Shown here one piece after another: positions 19,944 through 32,350 of a stretch of DNA of 64,000 bases; within the stretch, counting starts at the first letter, position 1, and each line of letters opens with the position of its first letter. The position numbers and the translations under genes were made by a program. This DNA comes from Paralithodes platypus. Lineage: Eukaryota > Arthropoda > Malacostraca > Decapoda > Lithodidae. Below the pieces are notes generated by a model. That model worked only from the letters and a program-made list of their open reading frames with translations. It was not told the origin of the DNA and ran no database searches. The DNA lies in contig CM064501.1 in NCBI GenBank assembly GCA_032716605.1, forward strand, positions 20,502,687 to 20,566,686, given 5' to 3'.

Positions 19944-20930
19944 CTGCTCTGCGGTCAACCGGCCCGGACGTGTCTCTCCACGTTCTGCTGGTTCCGCATT
20001 TGCTGCGTCCCTAGTGAGTTTTTTCTCATTTGTTTACTCCGGGATGTATCGAGTAAGGTTAGGATATGCGTAGCAGGGGTGTCCTGGGCTGGTTGCCCGC
20101 AGTGCAGTGTATTTTGGGTCGTGTGTTTGGGGCATCTATTTCGGATGTACCCTCGTGGTCCTGTTGTGGACAGGTGAACTTTTTCACAGTTAGCTAGCTT
20201 TGTGATGCAGGCGGCTTTCATTACGCGTTATTGCTTCCTTTTATCTTTCTGATGAGGTAGCGTATTTTTGCTGACGTTCCCAGCGTATTTTTTTCATTTA
20301 GTGAAGTTTTTTCTGGGTCCCGAGTCAGTTCTTCCCTTTGCCGGAAGTATTTGTTACAGTGGTGTGTTGGCGGTGGTTCCTGTTGTGATATAATTCAGTG
20401 CTTTTTGTTTATATTCCGACATGTTACTGTTATCCGTCTGCCTAGGCCTAGCCAGCCTCTCGTAGCTTTTCCACATATACAAGTGTTATTGATTTATTTT
20501 CTAAATATGTACTACTGTGTCATGTGTGTCCTGGTTTAGTTGTGTATTGGCTAATTCCACGGACTATTTACGTGTCCTGGGTTAGTTGTGTATTGGCTAA
20601 TTCCACGGACTATGTTGGGCCCGGCGTTAGTTGTGTTTTGGCTACGCCTCGGTCCGGTGTTGCGTTCAGATGGTATCTGGACGGGGTGGATTTTTTCCGG
20701 CGGGTTTTTCTCGGTTTCACCTTGATAACCCCGGCTGGTTGCCGAGTTTTGGCCACGCGTGGTTTAAAACAGGCTTGTTTCCCCGGCGAGTGGGTGTCTG
20801 TGGCACCCCAGGACTGCATCTCTGGGGTGCCTGTTTCAGGCTCCTTATGATTCCCGGCGGGTTGGCTGTACCCATCTAACAGTGTTCATACGGACACGTG
20901 TTGTTTGTAGTTTATTCGGTTTTGCAAAGC
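19944..20930 (+). other. non-coding left arm of DIRS
   Basis: About 1 kb without a convincing ORF. It contains a short direct duplication around 20,520-20,640 (GTGTATTGGCTAATTCCACG appears twice, and a third copy is degenerate). The first CCGGCG-containing blocks lie at 20,697, 20,784 and 20,853. No promoter can be assigned. Confidence 0.6.
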
Positions 20931-20933
20931 CTA

Positions 20934-23900
20934 TATAAAACTATGCTGTTGTTGTATTTCCTCCCCGCCGATCTTTTACAAAGAAGTGGGGATAGGAAAA
21001 ATTGGGGTAAACTGTTAAACTTTAAATCACCCGGGGGTGCAACCTGGAAGGGTGGGATGACCGAATTTGCAAAATTCAGTTTAGTTGACCAGGCAATTGA
21101 GGAATGCATTGTGTATCGCCTCCTTCAACATACGGCGCTTTAGGGCACAATTGGGGTTAACGTTTTTTAAACTAATATTCACACCCGGCGGGTGCTCCTT
21201 GGAAGGGTGGGAATAACGAATTTACAATTCAGTTAGTTAACCAGACAATTGAGGGATACGTTTTGTATCGCCGCCTTCAACATACGGCGATCTAAAAAGA
21301 TACTTCGGGAGAAGTTAGATCTCGTATATTTGTCAGGCTTCCCAGTTTTTGATCTACGAGATAATTCGGAGGCCGGCGTCTTTTTTAGTTTTTTTTTTCC
21401 AATATTGAATCTTGAAACAAACACCACCGGAAAGACTTAATCTGTTATAAACGCCATGCTGGTCTTTATATATTATGTCAGAGGGTATTCATAAATCTTT
21501 TGGACAAATTAAGATATTCTGATATCTTTTACTTAGGAAACCTCACCGCGTAGCGAGCTGTAGTCGTTGAGTAATACGTCTCGTTACCCGGCGGGTTATT
21601 TAACACTTGTGTGCGAACATGATGGGGTTAACCTTATGAGCATTAATTCCTGGAATTTTTTTTTTTTTCCAGAGCTGGGTCCCGGCGGGTCTATGCAGAA
21701 CCTGGAGTAAGTTTCCCACCAGTCTCTGTCATGGCTACCTTTGCCCCGGTTTTTGCTTTACGCATTACGCCCTCCTGTTCAGGTATCCCTATTTTTGCGC
21801 ACACCCTTTGTATAAAATATGTTAAAATGTCTCGTTTGGTGGGGGTTACCTTTCCGGCGTTTTTCTCATTGCTCCGAGAACACCGTTTTTGTTTACCGAG
21901 TTTTAGTCAGGATGGCTAAAATAGGTAAGTTACCCCGACGAGTTTGGTCGCTTGAGGGCTCATCTGAAACTGCGTTTTCTGTGGTCGAGCCTGGGATCAG
22001 GCTTCCTGTGTTATTCATTGCTTTATGCATTACGCCCTTCTGTAATGTCTCGTTTAGTGTGGGTTACCTTTCCGGCGTTTTTCTCGTTGCTCCGAGAACA
22101 CCGTTTTTGTTTACCGAGTTTTAGTCAGGATGGCTAAAATAGGTAAGTTACCCCGACGAGTTTGGTCGCTTGAGGGCTCATCAGAAACTGCGTTTTCTAT
22201 GGTCGAGCCTGGGATCAGGCTTCCTGGGTTATTCCCATCGAAGGGGGCTCCACACAGTTATCTAGGTGATCATGCTGATACCTGTTGGACATGGTTTTCT
22301 CTGCTTTTCAAAGCCATTGATACAATGCTGTCTGTTTGTTTGGTCTTTCCCTCCCGGCGACCTTTTTACAAAGAGGTCTGGGGCAGGTATAATGGGTTTG
22401 ACATTGCATATAAAACCCGGCGGTTTTACCTTCGGGTGGTTATATTAACGGATTTGCGATTCGCGATAATTTGCCAAACAATTGATTGATACAATAGGGT
22501 ATCACGGCCTTCAAGACGGCGATCTATGAGGGCTTCTGGAAGAAGCCGGATTAGAGATTAAGATAGGCTTAGACTTTTTATGGGATAAAAAGATGCTTGA
22601 ATCTTACTAGCCAATATAAAACTATGCTGTTGTTGTATTTCCTCCCCGGCGATCTTTTACAAAGAAGTGGGGATAGGAACAATTGGGGTTAACTTTTAAA
22701 CTTTAAATCGCCCGGCGGGTGTAACCTGGAAGGGTGGGATGACCGAATTTGCAAAACTCAGTTTAGTTGACCAGACAATTGAGGGATGCATTGTGTATCG
22801 CCTCCTTCAACATACGGCGCTTTAGGGCACAATTGGGGTTAATGTTTTTTAAACTAATATTCACACCTGGCGGGTGCTCCTTGGAAGGGTGGGCATAACG
22901 AATTTACAATTCAGTTAGTTAACCAGACAATTGAGGGATACCTTTTGTATCGCCGCCTTCAACATACGGCGATCTAAAAAGATACTTCGGGAGAAGTTAG
23001 ATCTCGTATATTTGTGAGGCTTCCCAGTTTTTCATCTACGAGATAATTCGGGGGCCGGAGTCTTTTTTTTTTTTTTTTTTTTCCAAAATTGAATCTTGAA
23101 ACAAACACCACCGAAAAGACTTAATCTGTTATAAACGCCATGCTGGTCTTTATATATTATGTCAGAGGGTATTCATAAATCTTTTGGACAAATTAAGATA
23201 TTCTGATATCTTTTACTTAGGAAACCCCACCGCGTAGCGAGCTGTAGTCGTTGCGTATTACGTCTCGTTACCCGGCGGGTTATTTAACACTTGTGTGCGA
23301 ACATGATGGGGTTAACCTTATGAACATTAATTCCTGGAAATTTTCTTTTTTTCCAGAGCTGGGTCCCGGCGGGTCTATGCAGAACCTGGAGTAAGTTTCC
23401 CACCAGTCTCTGTCACCGTTTTTGTTTACCGAGTTTTAGTCAGGATGGCTAAAATAGGTAAGTTACCCCGACGAGTTTGGTCGCTTGAGAGCTCATCTGA
23501 AACTGCGTTTTCTGTGGTCGAGCCTGGGATCAGACTTCCTGTGTTATTCATTGCTTTATGCATTACGCCCTCCTGTAATGTCTCGTTTAGTGGGGGTTAC
23601 CTTTCCGGCGTTTTTCTCGTTGCTCCGAGAACACCGTTTTTGTTTACCGAGTTTTAGTCAGGATGGCTAAAATAGGTAAGTTACCCCGACGAGTTTGGTC
23701 GGTTGAGGGCTCATCAGAAACTGCGTTTTCTATGGTCGAGCCTGGGATCAGGCTTCCTGGGTTATTCCCGTCGAAGGGGGCTCCACACAGTTATCTAGGT
23801 GATCATGCTGACACCTGTTGGACATGGTTTTCTCTGCTTTTCAAAGCCATTGAAACAATGCTGTCTGTTTGTTTGGTCTTTCCCTCCCGACGACCTTTTT

Positions 23901-24600
23901 ACAAAGAGGTCTGGGGCAGGTATAATTGGTTTGACATTGCATATAAAACCCGGCGGTTGTACCTTCGGGTGGTTATATTAACGGATTTGCGATTCGCGAT
24001 AATTTGCCAAACAATTGATTGATACAATAGGGTATCACGGCCTTCAAGACGGCGATCTATGAGGGCTTCTGGGAGAAGCCGGATTAGAGTTTAAGATAAG
24101 CTTAGACTTTTTATGGGATAACAAGATGCTTGAATCTTACTAGTGTTTCAAGTGTAAAGGGATACTTGAAAGACTTCATCTTTAATAAAGATATGCTTCA
24201 TCTTTATGAGGATTCAGAAGTTATGCTTAATTCTTTTGGACAGGTAAAAGATATGCTGAAATCTTTAATAAGCCATTGAAACAATGCTGTTTGTTTGTTT
24301 AGTCTTTCCCTCCCGGCGACCTTTTTACAAAGAGGTCTGGGGCAGGTTCAATTGGTTTGACATTGCATATAAAACCCGGCGGTTGTACCTTCGGGTGGTT
24401 ATATTAACTGATTTGAAATTCGCGATAATTTGCCAAAAAATTGATTGATACAATAGGGTATCACGGCCTTCAAGACGGCGATCTATGAGGGCTTCTGGGA
24501 GAATTAGAGATTAAGATAGGCTTAGACTTTTTATGGGATAAAAAGATGCCAGAATCTTACTAGTGTTTCAAGTGTATAGGGATACTTGAAAGACTTCAAA
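20934..24600 (+). repeat. 1.6-kb tandem duplication inside DIRS, CCGGCG-rich
   Basis: Unit 1 (20,934-22,607) and unit 2 (22,611-24,143) are nearly identical, and a partial third unit covers 24,270-24,600. Unit 2 lacks about 170 bp present at 21,730-21,900. Inside each unit a block beginning GATGGCTAAAATAGGTAAGT is itself repeated about 230 bp apart (21,910 and 22,129; 23,443 and 23,661). CCGGCG, mostly within CCCGGCGGGT or CTCCCGGCGACC, recurs about 20 times at irregular spacing of 60-300 bp. Short frames with repeated sequence occur, but nothing resembles a known protein. Confidence 0.85.
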
Positions 24601-25035
24601 AGTAGTGGTGGAGTGCTACGGTTCGTTGACCGGCGGTTTTGTGGCACATATTTTGTACCATTTCTTGGGTGTAACCCTATGAGCATTAATCCCCGGAAAT
24701 TTCTCTTTCCAGGGTGGAGTACCGGTGTTGCACCAGGTGACCAGGTAGTTCCCGGGGGCGGGGTAGATTTCCCCCAGTCTCTGTCGTGTCGGCACTTGAA
24801 CCTCTCATTGCTGTATGTTCAACGCCGTTAAGCTCAGGTATCCCTATCTTATTTTTGTTTGTGAAATAATTTAATAGCTGAATCATAATAAATATATATA
24901 TTTGCTATGATTATATTATGATAATATTGTGTTTATTTATATTAATTTATTTTAATACAATTAAATATATATTAAATTAATTAGTATACTTTATGATTTT
25001 GCTCACCAGCTCTGCTTTCAATGTGTTAATGAGCT

Positions 25036-25738
25036 ATGGGAGCTTTTAATTATCATAAACCTTTACGGGACTCGGACGAGGGCTCCCATTCAGGGAGTAT
25101 ACCGAGCTCGCAAGTGAGGGACAGCCACAGCCAAGGTGTATGGCGATACTCACAGTCCTGGCAGGACAGCACACATCCCTTTGTGACTCAACTAGTGCTG
25201 ACGTCCACCGGGATGCCGATGTACCATCTTCTATCCCAGTTTTAACATGGCAACATGTGGAGGTCCCGGCTTCGGCGGGATCTCCCCATGATAGGCCAGA
25301 CTTAACAGATGAAGAACAACGATCTCTGGTCTCAGAGATGGAGATTGAAGAGTCCAGTCACCTTCTAGGCGACTCTCAGGGTACTGTCGAATCTCCACGG
25401 AGTTCGTCATCGGCTAGGTATGTACCGGCGGAAGAGATTGATGGACTACTATTGAATGCACTTAATAGGTTCTTTGGCCCTACGCCGGAAACTCCTTTTG
25501 ATACGGGAGATCCCGCGATGTCGACGATTGTGCGACCTCTGGCTACATCCTTTGCTTTAGCTAAAATACCTAACCATCCTCTTGTGTCAGATCCAATTTC
25601 CAATGTGCCAGGTACAGCAGCTCTCACTACTTCCACTGTGCGAGTCTTATCAGACATATCTCCCCCTCCTTTAGACAAGGCGCCAGTTAAAAAACAGGAG
25701 CTATGCCTCTTTTATACGGGCCGGATGAGTCAGGGGTA
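25036..25738 (+). pseudogene. DIRS gag-like ORF
   Basis: Two overlapping frames give an acidic, Ser/Pro/Thr-rich protein. The first starts at ATG 25,036 (SDEGSHSGSIPSSQ). The second runs from about 25,140 to 25,738, with DLTDEEQRSLVSEMEIEESS and EEIDGLLLNALNRFFGP. The position before the recombinase and the composition fit a DIRS gag (ORF1) but no domain is diagnostic. A frameshift near 25,135 is likely. AT-rich sequence of about 140 bp (24,890-25,030) precedes it. Confidence 0.5.
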
Positions 25739-25752
25739 GCAATGTTACGGAA

Positions 25753-26806
25753 ATGTTTTGGATGTTCATCTTAAGGACATTCCAGGTTCTTATAACCATG
25801 ACTTATTCTTCCCACCAAATCCCTCCAGAACGCCATTCTTGGTTCTCTCTTCAGGTTTTTGGTGCCGGCAGAGTCCCCTCTGCTTGGCTGCCACCCCCCA
25901 CAATTGGCAGCCTAGAAACCTCGTGGACTTGTTCATTATGGACATTCAGGAGGCCAAGTGGCTAGCACCATATGGTAGCGACGTGACCAAGATATTCACG
26001 AATCAATATACCCAGTCTACAAAGCGACAGTTTCAATCTCATTGGCAAGCTTTTACGTCTCGGATTCTTAGAACAAAAACAAACTGTGCCCTCGGTGGCG
26101 TTGGTTGTTAATTATTTAATTTATCTGTTCATGCAGAAACATTTATCTGAAAGTGATTTATGTGGGCAGGTTTTAAACTCCGCCCACCTCCCCGTCAGCT
26201 CAGGCCTACATGGTCTCTGGACAAAGCATCGTCGTTATTCTCGTTCCCGTATGTACCAAAGACTGCAGATTTTACAAAAGGGCAGTATTCCTTATGGCTT
26301 GGGCTACCGGGAACAGAGTATCTAAGCTGGCGGCGATGAGCAACGCACCGAATTGACTCAGGTTTGATAGGCTTCATGAGGGTATTCACATTGCACCTTC
26401 CCCAGGATTCATAGCCAAGATTGAGCACAGTGAACACGTGTTTTCAGAGTTCACGGTGCCGGCGTTAAAAAGGGGAAAGGTGCAAGCTCTAACCAAATAT
26501 TTAAGAGTGGCACCTCTAAATCACCAGGATGCTTTATGGGTCGCAAGTCCGGGTGAACGCTTGATGGAGCGTACACTGGCTTCTCTCTTGGTCGAGGACT
26601 TTAAAGAGAAGAATCCTGGCGTTGTGGGTAAGACCCACGATTTACGCAAGGGGACAGCCTCTTTACGTTTCCTTAATAATCTTTCGGTGGAAGTTGTTAA
26701 GTCCACACAGTTGTGGGCCTCTAATCAGGAGTTTTTGCCTCGATTCCTTTCAGTAGCTCTGGACAAACCTTCCTTGCCATGTATAGCTTTACGGCAGAGG
26801 GTCTAG
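25753..26806 (+). pseudogene. DIRS tyrosine recombinase
   Basis: This is a site-specific recombinase, the integration enzyme of DIRS elements. The N-terminal SAM-like core domain reads YTQSTKRQFQSHWQAF and continues after a one-base shift near 26,090 with VALVVNYLIYLFMQKHLSES. The catalytic part shows WATGNRVSKLAAM (first Arg of the R-H-R-Y tetrad, about 26,300) and GKTHDLRKG (His and second Arg, about 26,635). The last element reads WASNQEFLPRFL, where Phe occupies the usual catalytic Tyr position. In-frame stops and at least two frameshifts break the gene. Confidence 0.75.
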
Positions 26807-26809
26807 GTG

Positions 26810-27480
26810 GCCCTTTTAGTCACGTTTTGTTTATTATCAAGAAAAAGGGTGGGGGGGGGGGGTGCAGTCAGTGTGACATAGGACACCCTAGACCCCTCCG
26901 GAGTATGTGTTCGGAACATACGAGCTGTGATACTGGTTGTAGGCATTGTATTATAAAATTTCTCTGTAGTATTCATTGCAGGAAATTGTGCTAAAGGCCA
27001 ATAATAGTGTTACAACAATTCTTGTTGTAAGTAGCTTTGGCTGTGAAGCAATAGATTTTTGAGAAATCTCGGTAGTTGCAACTACGACTTTTACTTTTGA
27101 AGTAATTACTTCTGCATAAGTACACAAGTTCAGTACTTCTACGAATGTACAAGAATTCATTTATGTTTGGTTATATTTTTAGGAATATATCCACTAGTTA
27201 ATGGGGTTTATATGTGCACATGTAAACTTATAAGTTATTAGTTTTCACCACTTACTTTAAGTGGGGTGCCTTCTTAACTAGCAGATCTGTGCACAGAGTC
27301 TCAGAGTTAACCCTTTTTCAAGCAGGCTTCTTTGAAGCACGCTCCTGCTTGTACCCCTTTTTGAAGATTTAGGCTGTATAAAGTTTATGCACCCGAATAT
27401 CTCTTTTTTACAAAAGTAAGAATACTATGTGGTTGTTTGATTATCTGCTTTTCTAGAGTTATGATATGATTACGAATGTC
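26810..27480 (+). other. non-coding 3' region of DIRS
   Basis: About 670 bp between the recombinase stop and the internal complementary region. It contains a G10 run near 26,850 and several short inverted repeats (for example around TAGTTGCAACTACG at 27,074). I see no gene in it. Confidence 0.55.
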
Positions 27481-27500
27481 CCCCTCCAGTCTTAGAAATC

Positions 27501-27607
27501 AGGCATGTTCGACAATGATGGAGGGGCCACTAATAAATTATAGGTTTGACTCCTGTAAGGAGATAAAGAAAACCTAATATTTAGTAGTGGCCCCGTAATC
27601 ATTGACG
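27501..27607 (+). repeat. internal complementary region (ICR) of DIRS
   Basis: 27,501-27,537 is complementary to the left outer end (19,634-19,670). 27,536-27,607 is complementary to the right outer end (27,961-28,032) with one indel and a few mismatches. In DIRS1-like elements this region is thought to template completion of the termini through a circular intermediate, so its presence fixes both ends of the element. Confidence 0.88.
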
Positions 27608-27679
27608 ACTGGGGCCCTCCCGACCATCCCCTTCCCATTCGTTGATGTATTAAGGATTTTGTTTACTTGATATGTCAGT

Positions 27680-28033
27680 GAAGGAAGTATGACGCCTGAA
27701 TCAGCGTCTGGTCAAAGATCCACTCAAGTACATCCACGATATGATGGAAAGCTTATTGGATAGTTATTCTTATTTTCTTTTTGTTTTTATTTTTTACGAA
27801 GTTTTTTCGTAGTGAGAACCCAATTCATAATGACTGAAGCCATGAGTGAGGTCGCGTGCGCTCATGATGAAGGCTCCTCAGATTTTAAATGCTCTGCGCG
27901 GTAGATTCAAACTACGGCGGATTAGTGTTTGAAGAGGATGCCTTATGTATTAGGCATGTTCGTCAATGATTACGGGGCCACTACTAAATATTAGGTTTTC
28001 TTTATCTTCTTACAGAGTCAAACCTATAATTAG
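27680..28033 (+). repeat. right inverted terminal repeat of DIRS
   Basis: 27,680-27,970 is the inverted partner of 19,651-19,943. The outer segment to about 28,033 (ending ACCTATAATTA) is specific to the right end and is complementary to the second half of the internal region. Confidence 0.88.
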
Positions 28034-29452
28034 GACGACGACTATAATGTCGTCGTTCATCGATGTATTCAATCCTTAGGTTACGTATTAATATTAACAT
28101 TCCCTAACATATCTTGTCTTGCCAGACTAAGTTTCTGAAGACCCATCGCCCCCATAAATCTATGTATGCAATCCTTAGGTTAAGTATCTTTATCCGCCAT
28201 TGTGTTCACCTTTTTCCATTTACTTTTCCACAATTGTCATACGTCTTCCACTTACCTCCTTCGTATCCACAGTCCACACTACTCCAATTTGCTTCGTGTC
28301 TTACACCTCTTACCCGCCCGACTCTACCTACATGATGATGAACAGGAATACACATTCATAATTATTAAAACACCCATGCCCTGTCCCTAAGGTTGAGCCA
28401 ATGCCAACCCGTCAGACAGCCATAAATCTATGTATGTTCTTCCATCCGAGAAGTAGTAGATTAAAACCCCATGTCCTAATTGATAAGAAACTATGATACC
28501 CACGGGTACACCATTGTGTATATAACCATTGTTCCTGTAAGACCTAGACAGAGATAATGACTGAAGATGTTAGCCACCATGCAGTAACTCCAATTCTTAC
28601 CCCAACCAGAGATTGTATAGATAACCTTTGTTACCATTGTCTGTCATAAGTACCTCGAAACAATAACGAAGTACCCCTACGAACTGCCGCTTTTCTTGGT
28701 ATATATTTCATAGAAAACGCAGTTCCCAGGGACAACTAGACGTGCAAAAGCTTGTGCCAACTAATAGTATCCATAACCCCTCGTACTGACGAGGAATAAT
28801 ACACCATGTTTTTCCCCACTTTACCCACAGTCAAGCACACACCTACAGTTCACCTCCTTCTCCCCCCCCAGCCCCACAGTCCACATAATTCTATCTTTTC
28901 CAGACTCATATACCACCCCATAGTTGCATTCCCCGGTAGCATTCGGCTAACGTACTTTCACTGCCTTTTCAAACTCCAATATCAACTGCAGCCTAATGCC
29001 ACCCCCACGCCCAGAGACCTTAGGGTAAAATTTCCCTATAGCCCCCCCTGAACTCCTCCCCTCTTATTAAAATTACCCCGCGCTTCTCAACTCTTTTCCG
29101 ACCTAGCCTCTCTCTCATACCTCTTGAAGATCCTTGATTTTTCCGTTGCTAACGCTCTCCAACCTTTTATATATATACTCCTATCCAGCCTGCCTTCCCT
29201 TAGTAGGCCAGAACAACATTAGAACTTTACTAACCCCTTGCATGCCATCTATTCTCTTACAACCTATTCACAACCCTGCACCCAATGGTCGTCGGTGCGA
29301 GGCTAGCCGCCTCACCAGTAACTAACTTCTATTGCCATACTTCCAGATAAATGTGGCAGAGTTAGCAACCAGTCTCCACCACATCCAGCAAACCATACGA
29401 TTAACAACCAACCGATTAAAACCAGCTAGCCAAGGCACCTTCCGTTTGGATA
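28034..29452 (+). other. anonymous sequence with the second flanking repeat
   Basis: No gene is recognised. 28,332-28,455 is the direct-repeat partner of 19,283-19,400. The remainder is pyrimidine-rich in places (28,800-29,120). A short frame at about 29,332-29,455 reads through helix-like VAELATSLHHIQQTIRL up to the MITE. After the MITE a compatible frame continues to about 30,107, suggesting a disrupted ORF of unknown type. Confidence 0.4.
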
Positions 29453-29456
29453 TTAA

Positions 29457-29936
29457 CACCTTACGAGCGGCCTATGCGGTTTATTTATGTGTACCGCCCA
29501 GCGGGGTGTTTTTAGCCAAAATAGGGCTGTTTACGTGATCATTTTCATGCCTAAATAAGACCCAGAACGTAAAACAAGTATCTATCCCTGAAAGGGCATA
29601 AACAGAGCTTTCGAATGACACCATAACGATCCTTGTATGATGGATAGTTTTCTTGCAATAACCGTGCAACGCGAGTGCAAAAAGCAGGTAATTCGGTACT
29701 TTCGGTACATAATTGAGTATGTAGCGAGTGAGAGAGGGAGGAGGGAGCTGAGATTTGTGTCAGTAGGTTCGCCGCGGTGGTCTGGAGCAGTCATACGCTC
29801 GCTAGTCTCCTGCCACCACTTGTCTCTCTCTCTCAGCCACATTACGTGCTGAAATTGCCACTCGAGTTATGTCGAGCGCCGCCACATAGTCCAGCTTTAT
29901 TAAATACGACTTAAGTGGTGAGCCGCTAATAAAGGG
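29457..29936 (-). mobile_element. 480-bp TTAA MITE (family A), copy 1
   Basis: The copy is flanked by TTAA at 29,453-29,456 and 29,937-29,940. Reverse-complemented, it matches 56,465-56,946 along its length. In that orientation it begins CCCTTTATTAGCGGC and ends GGCCGCTCGTAAGGTG, so inverted ends share CTT and GCGGC. It has no transposase. Its terminal layout resembles the piggyBac end at 40,573-40,770, making it a likely deletion derivative mobilised by a piggyBac enzyme. Confidence 0.85.
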
Positions 29937-29940
29937 TTAA

Positions 29941-31332
29941 GAAGACCCACATCTGTCTCATAAACAGAGGGTTATTACAAACACTGGTGATATGGCAAGC
30001 CCCTAGCCACAGCCGCCGGACGACCATCCCAGAGAGAGAGCGCCCGGCTACCCCTTTTTTACCCACCCGAGGAGGGAGACCCCCACCCCCGCGGAGGTAT
30101 ACCTGACCCCTGTTTGACTTCCGGGTCATTGCCAGGTAGCCTAGGAATTCTTCCTATCAATGAACTAACCATGCATGTCTAACCCCCTTACTCACCTCTC
30201 TTTACCCACAATAACCCATTCACCTGTTTTGCATACTCGGATAGTCAAATTAGCATCTCAGCTATGCAATAGAACGAAGACTGAGTAATATAAGAGAGAC
30301 GCCCCTATCACAGCTGTCCCAGTCCTCCCCGCAAAGTAGATCCAGTCTCCCTCCCATAAATACTTCCAGTATAGCCAAAATAGTACCTTTTACTAAGGCT
30401 CAGTTATATCACAAAATGAAGGCTTCCATAGCCATGTGCCACAACAGTAATCACCATCTTACCTAGTCCCCATATCTATTGAGAGCTCAAATAAGTCCAT
30501 AAGACTCGAGATCTCTATTGCCTACAGGGTCCAGAACCGAGCCTATAAACCTAGCTCCCGCCCCAGTCAAATCAGTTGAAAGTTAGACACCAACCAGTGG
30601 TCACTACCCTGAAGTTAACCTCCAGGTCTGCCCTTGTGTTGTTCCTGAGTTGAGAGATTCCCGAGCCGGCAGACTCCATGGCAGAAGTTAAATAGAAGAT
30701 CTGTCCATGTACAAGTACCAACGTGCACCTTATAACCTTCACACAAATTAGTGGGTATATAAGTGTGTAGCCAGCACCGATCGCCAAGAGATCCGACTTG
30801 AGAACTTCCTACATTTTGGACCACCTGGACGGCCGAGGAACCAGTCGTTAGCCCCCAACATCACCGGAAGCAAGATAACCAGGACCAGACCAACAAATAC
30901 TATTCAAGATTCACGTTACTAGTACTAAGTGTTATAGTACCAGTTCGACATTCACTTATTAACTTTTCTATGAAGTGGCTATAACTTGCCTAGTGTAACT
31001 CATATTTAACCATTCCATTTGGGACGTACTAAGCGTATCAGTGTTCATTAATTAACAGGCGACATTGACTCTCGTAATTACCTTATTCAGATATTAAAAC
31101 CCTAGTGATATCTAACGTTCGCCCACTGATTTGTGTTCTACGTATTTCTGCCATAAGAATATAAATCTTAGATCAGTACCCCCTTGAGGCTACTAGAATT
31201 TCCGTGTTCAGAAGTATACGCGTATCTAATTCTAACTGTGAGCTGCTACTTGGGCACGCGACCTGCCAGTAAGAAATCTAATTAGTGAAATTGAATACAT
31301 AAATACATTGAGGTCTTCCAGTATAATAAACG
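29941..31332 (+). other. anonymous sequence
   Basis: About 1.4 kb with no convincing ORF, RNA gene or terminal repeat. It may be the body or U3 part of the LTR suggested to end at 31,632. Confidence 0.4.
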
Positions 31333-31632
31333 TTGCTAACAGAAACCCGTGATCAGAAGAGTATACCTGAACGTTGGAAGTGGGAGACTAGGCTCCATCC
31401 AGATCCGCTAATGCTAGCAGTTCCCTTCTATTATTTGTTTTGTACGAGTATTACTATCTTTCTATGCTCTTTATTCACCTATTTAAATAAACGTTATCGT
31501 GTGTCGTGTTACCGTGTATTTATTTTGTGTTCTCTATTCCTCATACCTTGTATTGTGCATGCAGCCTTATATACCCAGTCAGATAGAGCCCACATTACCC
31601 AAGTTAATCCTGTAGAAAAACAGGGCATAACA
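31333..31632 (+). repeat. possible LTR 3' end
   Basis: The sequence contains AATAAA at about 31,487 and GT-rich downstream sequence. It terminates as ACAGGGCATAACA at 31,632, directly before a TA microsatellite. The terminal 30 bases resemble the reverse complement of 48,437-48,466 (TGTTATGCCCTG). This fits an LTR edge of a gypsy-like family. The other edge was not found. Confidence 0.3.
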
Positions 31633-31639
31633 ACCATAT

Positions 31640-31654
31640 ATTTATATATATACA

Positions 31655-31724
<70 letters not shown>

Positions 31725-31881
31725 TGTATATATATATATATAAATATATAATATATATTGATTGCAATCATTTTATACGCGTATATATCACGGTGTACAG
31801 TAGAATACATTCCTTACGCAGGTGACCTTGAAATTCTTAGCACTCTTCTCTCTCTCTCTTTCTATATATATATATATACTG

Positions 31882-31925
<44 letters not shown>

Positions 31926-32184
31926 AGAGTGCTAAGAATTTCAAGGTCACCTGCGTAATGAATGTATTCTACTGTACACCGTGATATATACGACTATAAA
32001 ATGATTGCAATCAACAGTGAGTCACGCGAAGAAAGAAATTAAGAAAGAAAGGAAGGGAGAGAGAGAGAGAGAGAGAGAGAAGGAAGAGTCCTAGCAATTT
32101 CAAGGTCACCTGCGTAAGGAATGTATTCTACTGTACACCGTGATATATACGCCTATAAAATGATTGCAATCAATATATACCATA

Positions 32185-32253
<69 letters not shown>

Positions 32254-32350
32254 ATTGCAATCATTTTATAGGCGTATATATCACGGTGTACAGTAGAATA
32301 CATTCCTTACGCAGGTGACCATGACAGTCTTAGCACTCTTCTCTCTCTCT

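Larger units (their letters stand above)
19634..28033 (+). mobile_element. DIRS-type tyrosine-recombinase retrotransposon
   Basis: The element is recognised by architecture: inverted terminal repeats of about 300 bp, an internal complementary region at 27,501-27,607 that pairs with both outer ends, and a DIRS-like tyrosine recombinase near the right end. These are the diagnostic features of DIRS1-like elements. They replicate without integrase and leave no target duplication; none is seen here. No reverse transcriptase, RNase H or methyltransferase is visible. About 5 kb between the left repeat and the gag-like ORF is non-coding and internally duplicated. This is probably a non-autonomous or badly decayed copy. 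Confidence 0.85.

Noticed and set aside
21819..24022. Repeated ORFs beginning MAKIGKLPRRVWS in the DIRS interior
   Set aside because: They recur only because the DNA is duplicated. They are short, have no family resemblance, and frames are not preserved between units, so they are described as repeats.
20934..24600. CRISPR-like array
   Set aside because: Repeated blocks are long, irregularly spaced and without unique spacers of constant size; the context is a eukaryotic transposon.
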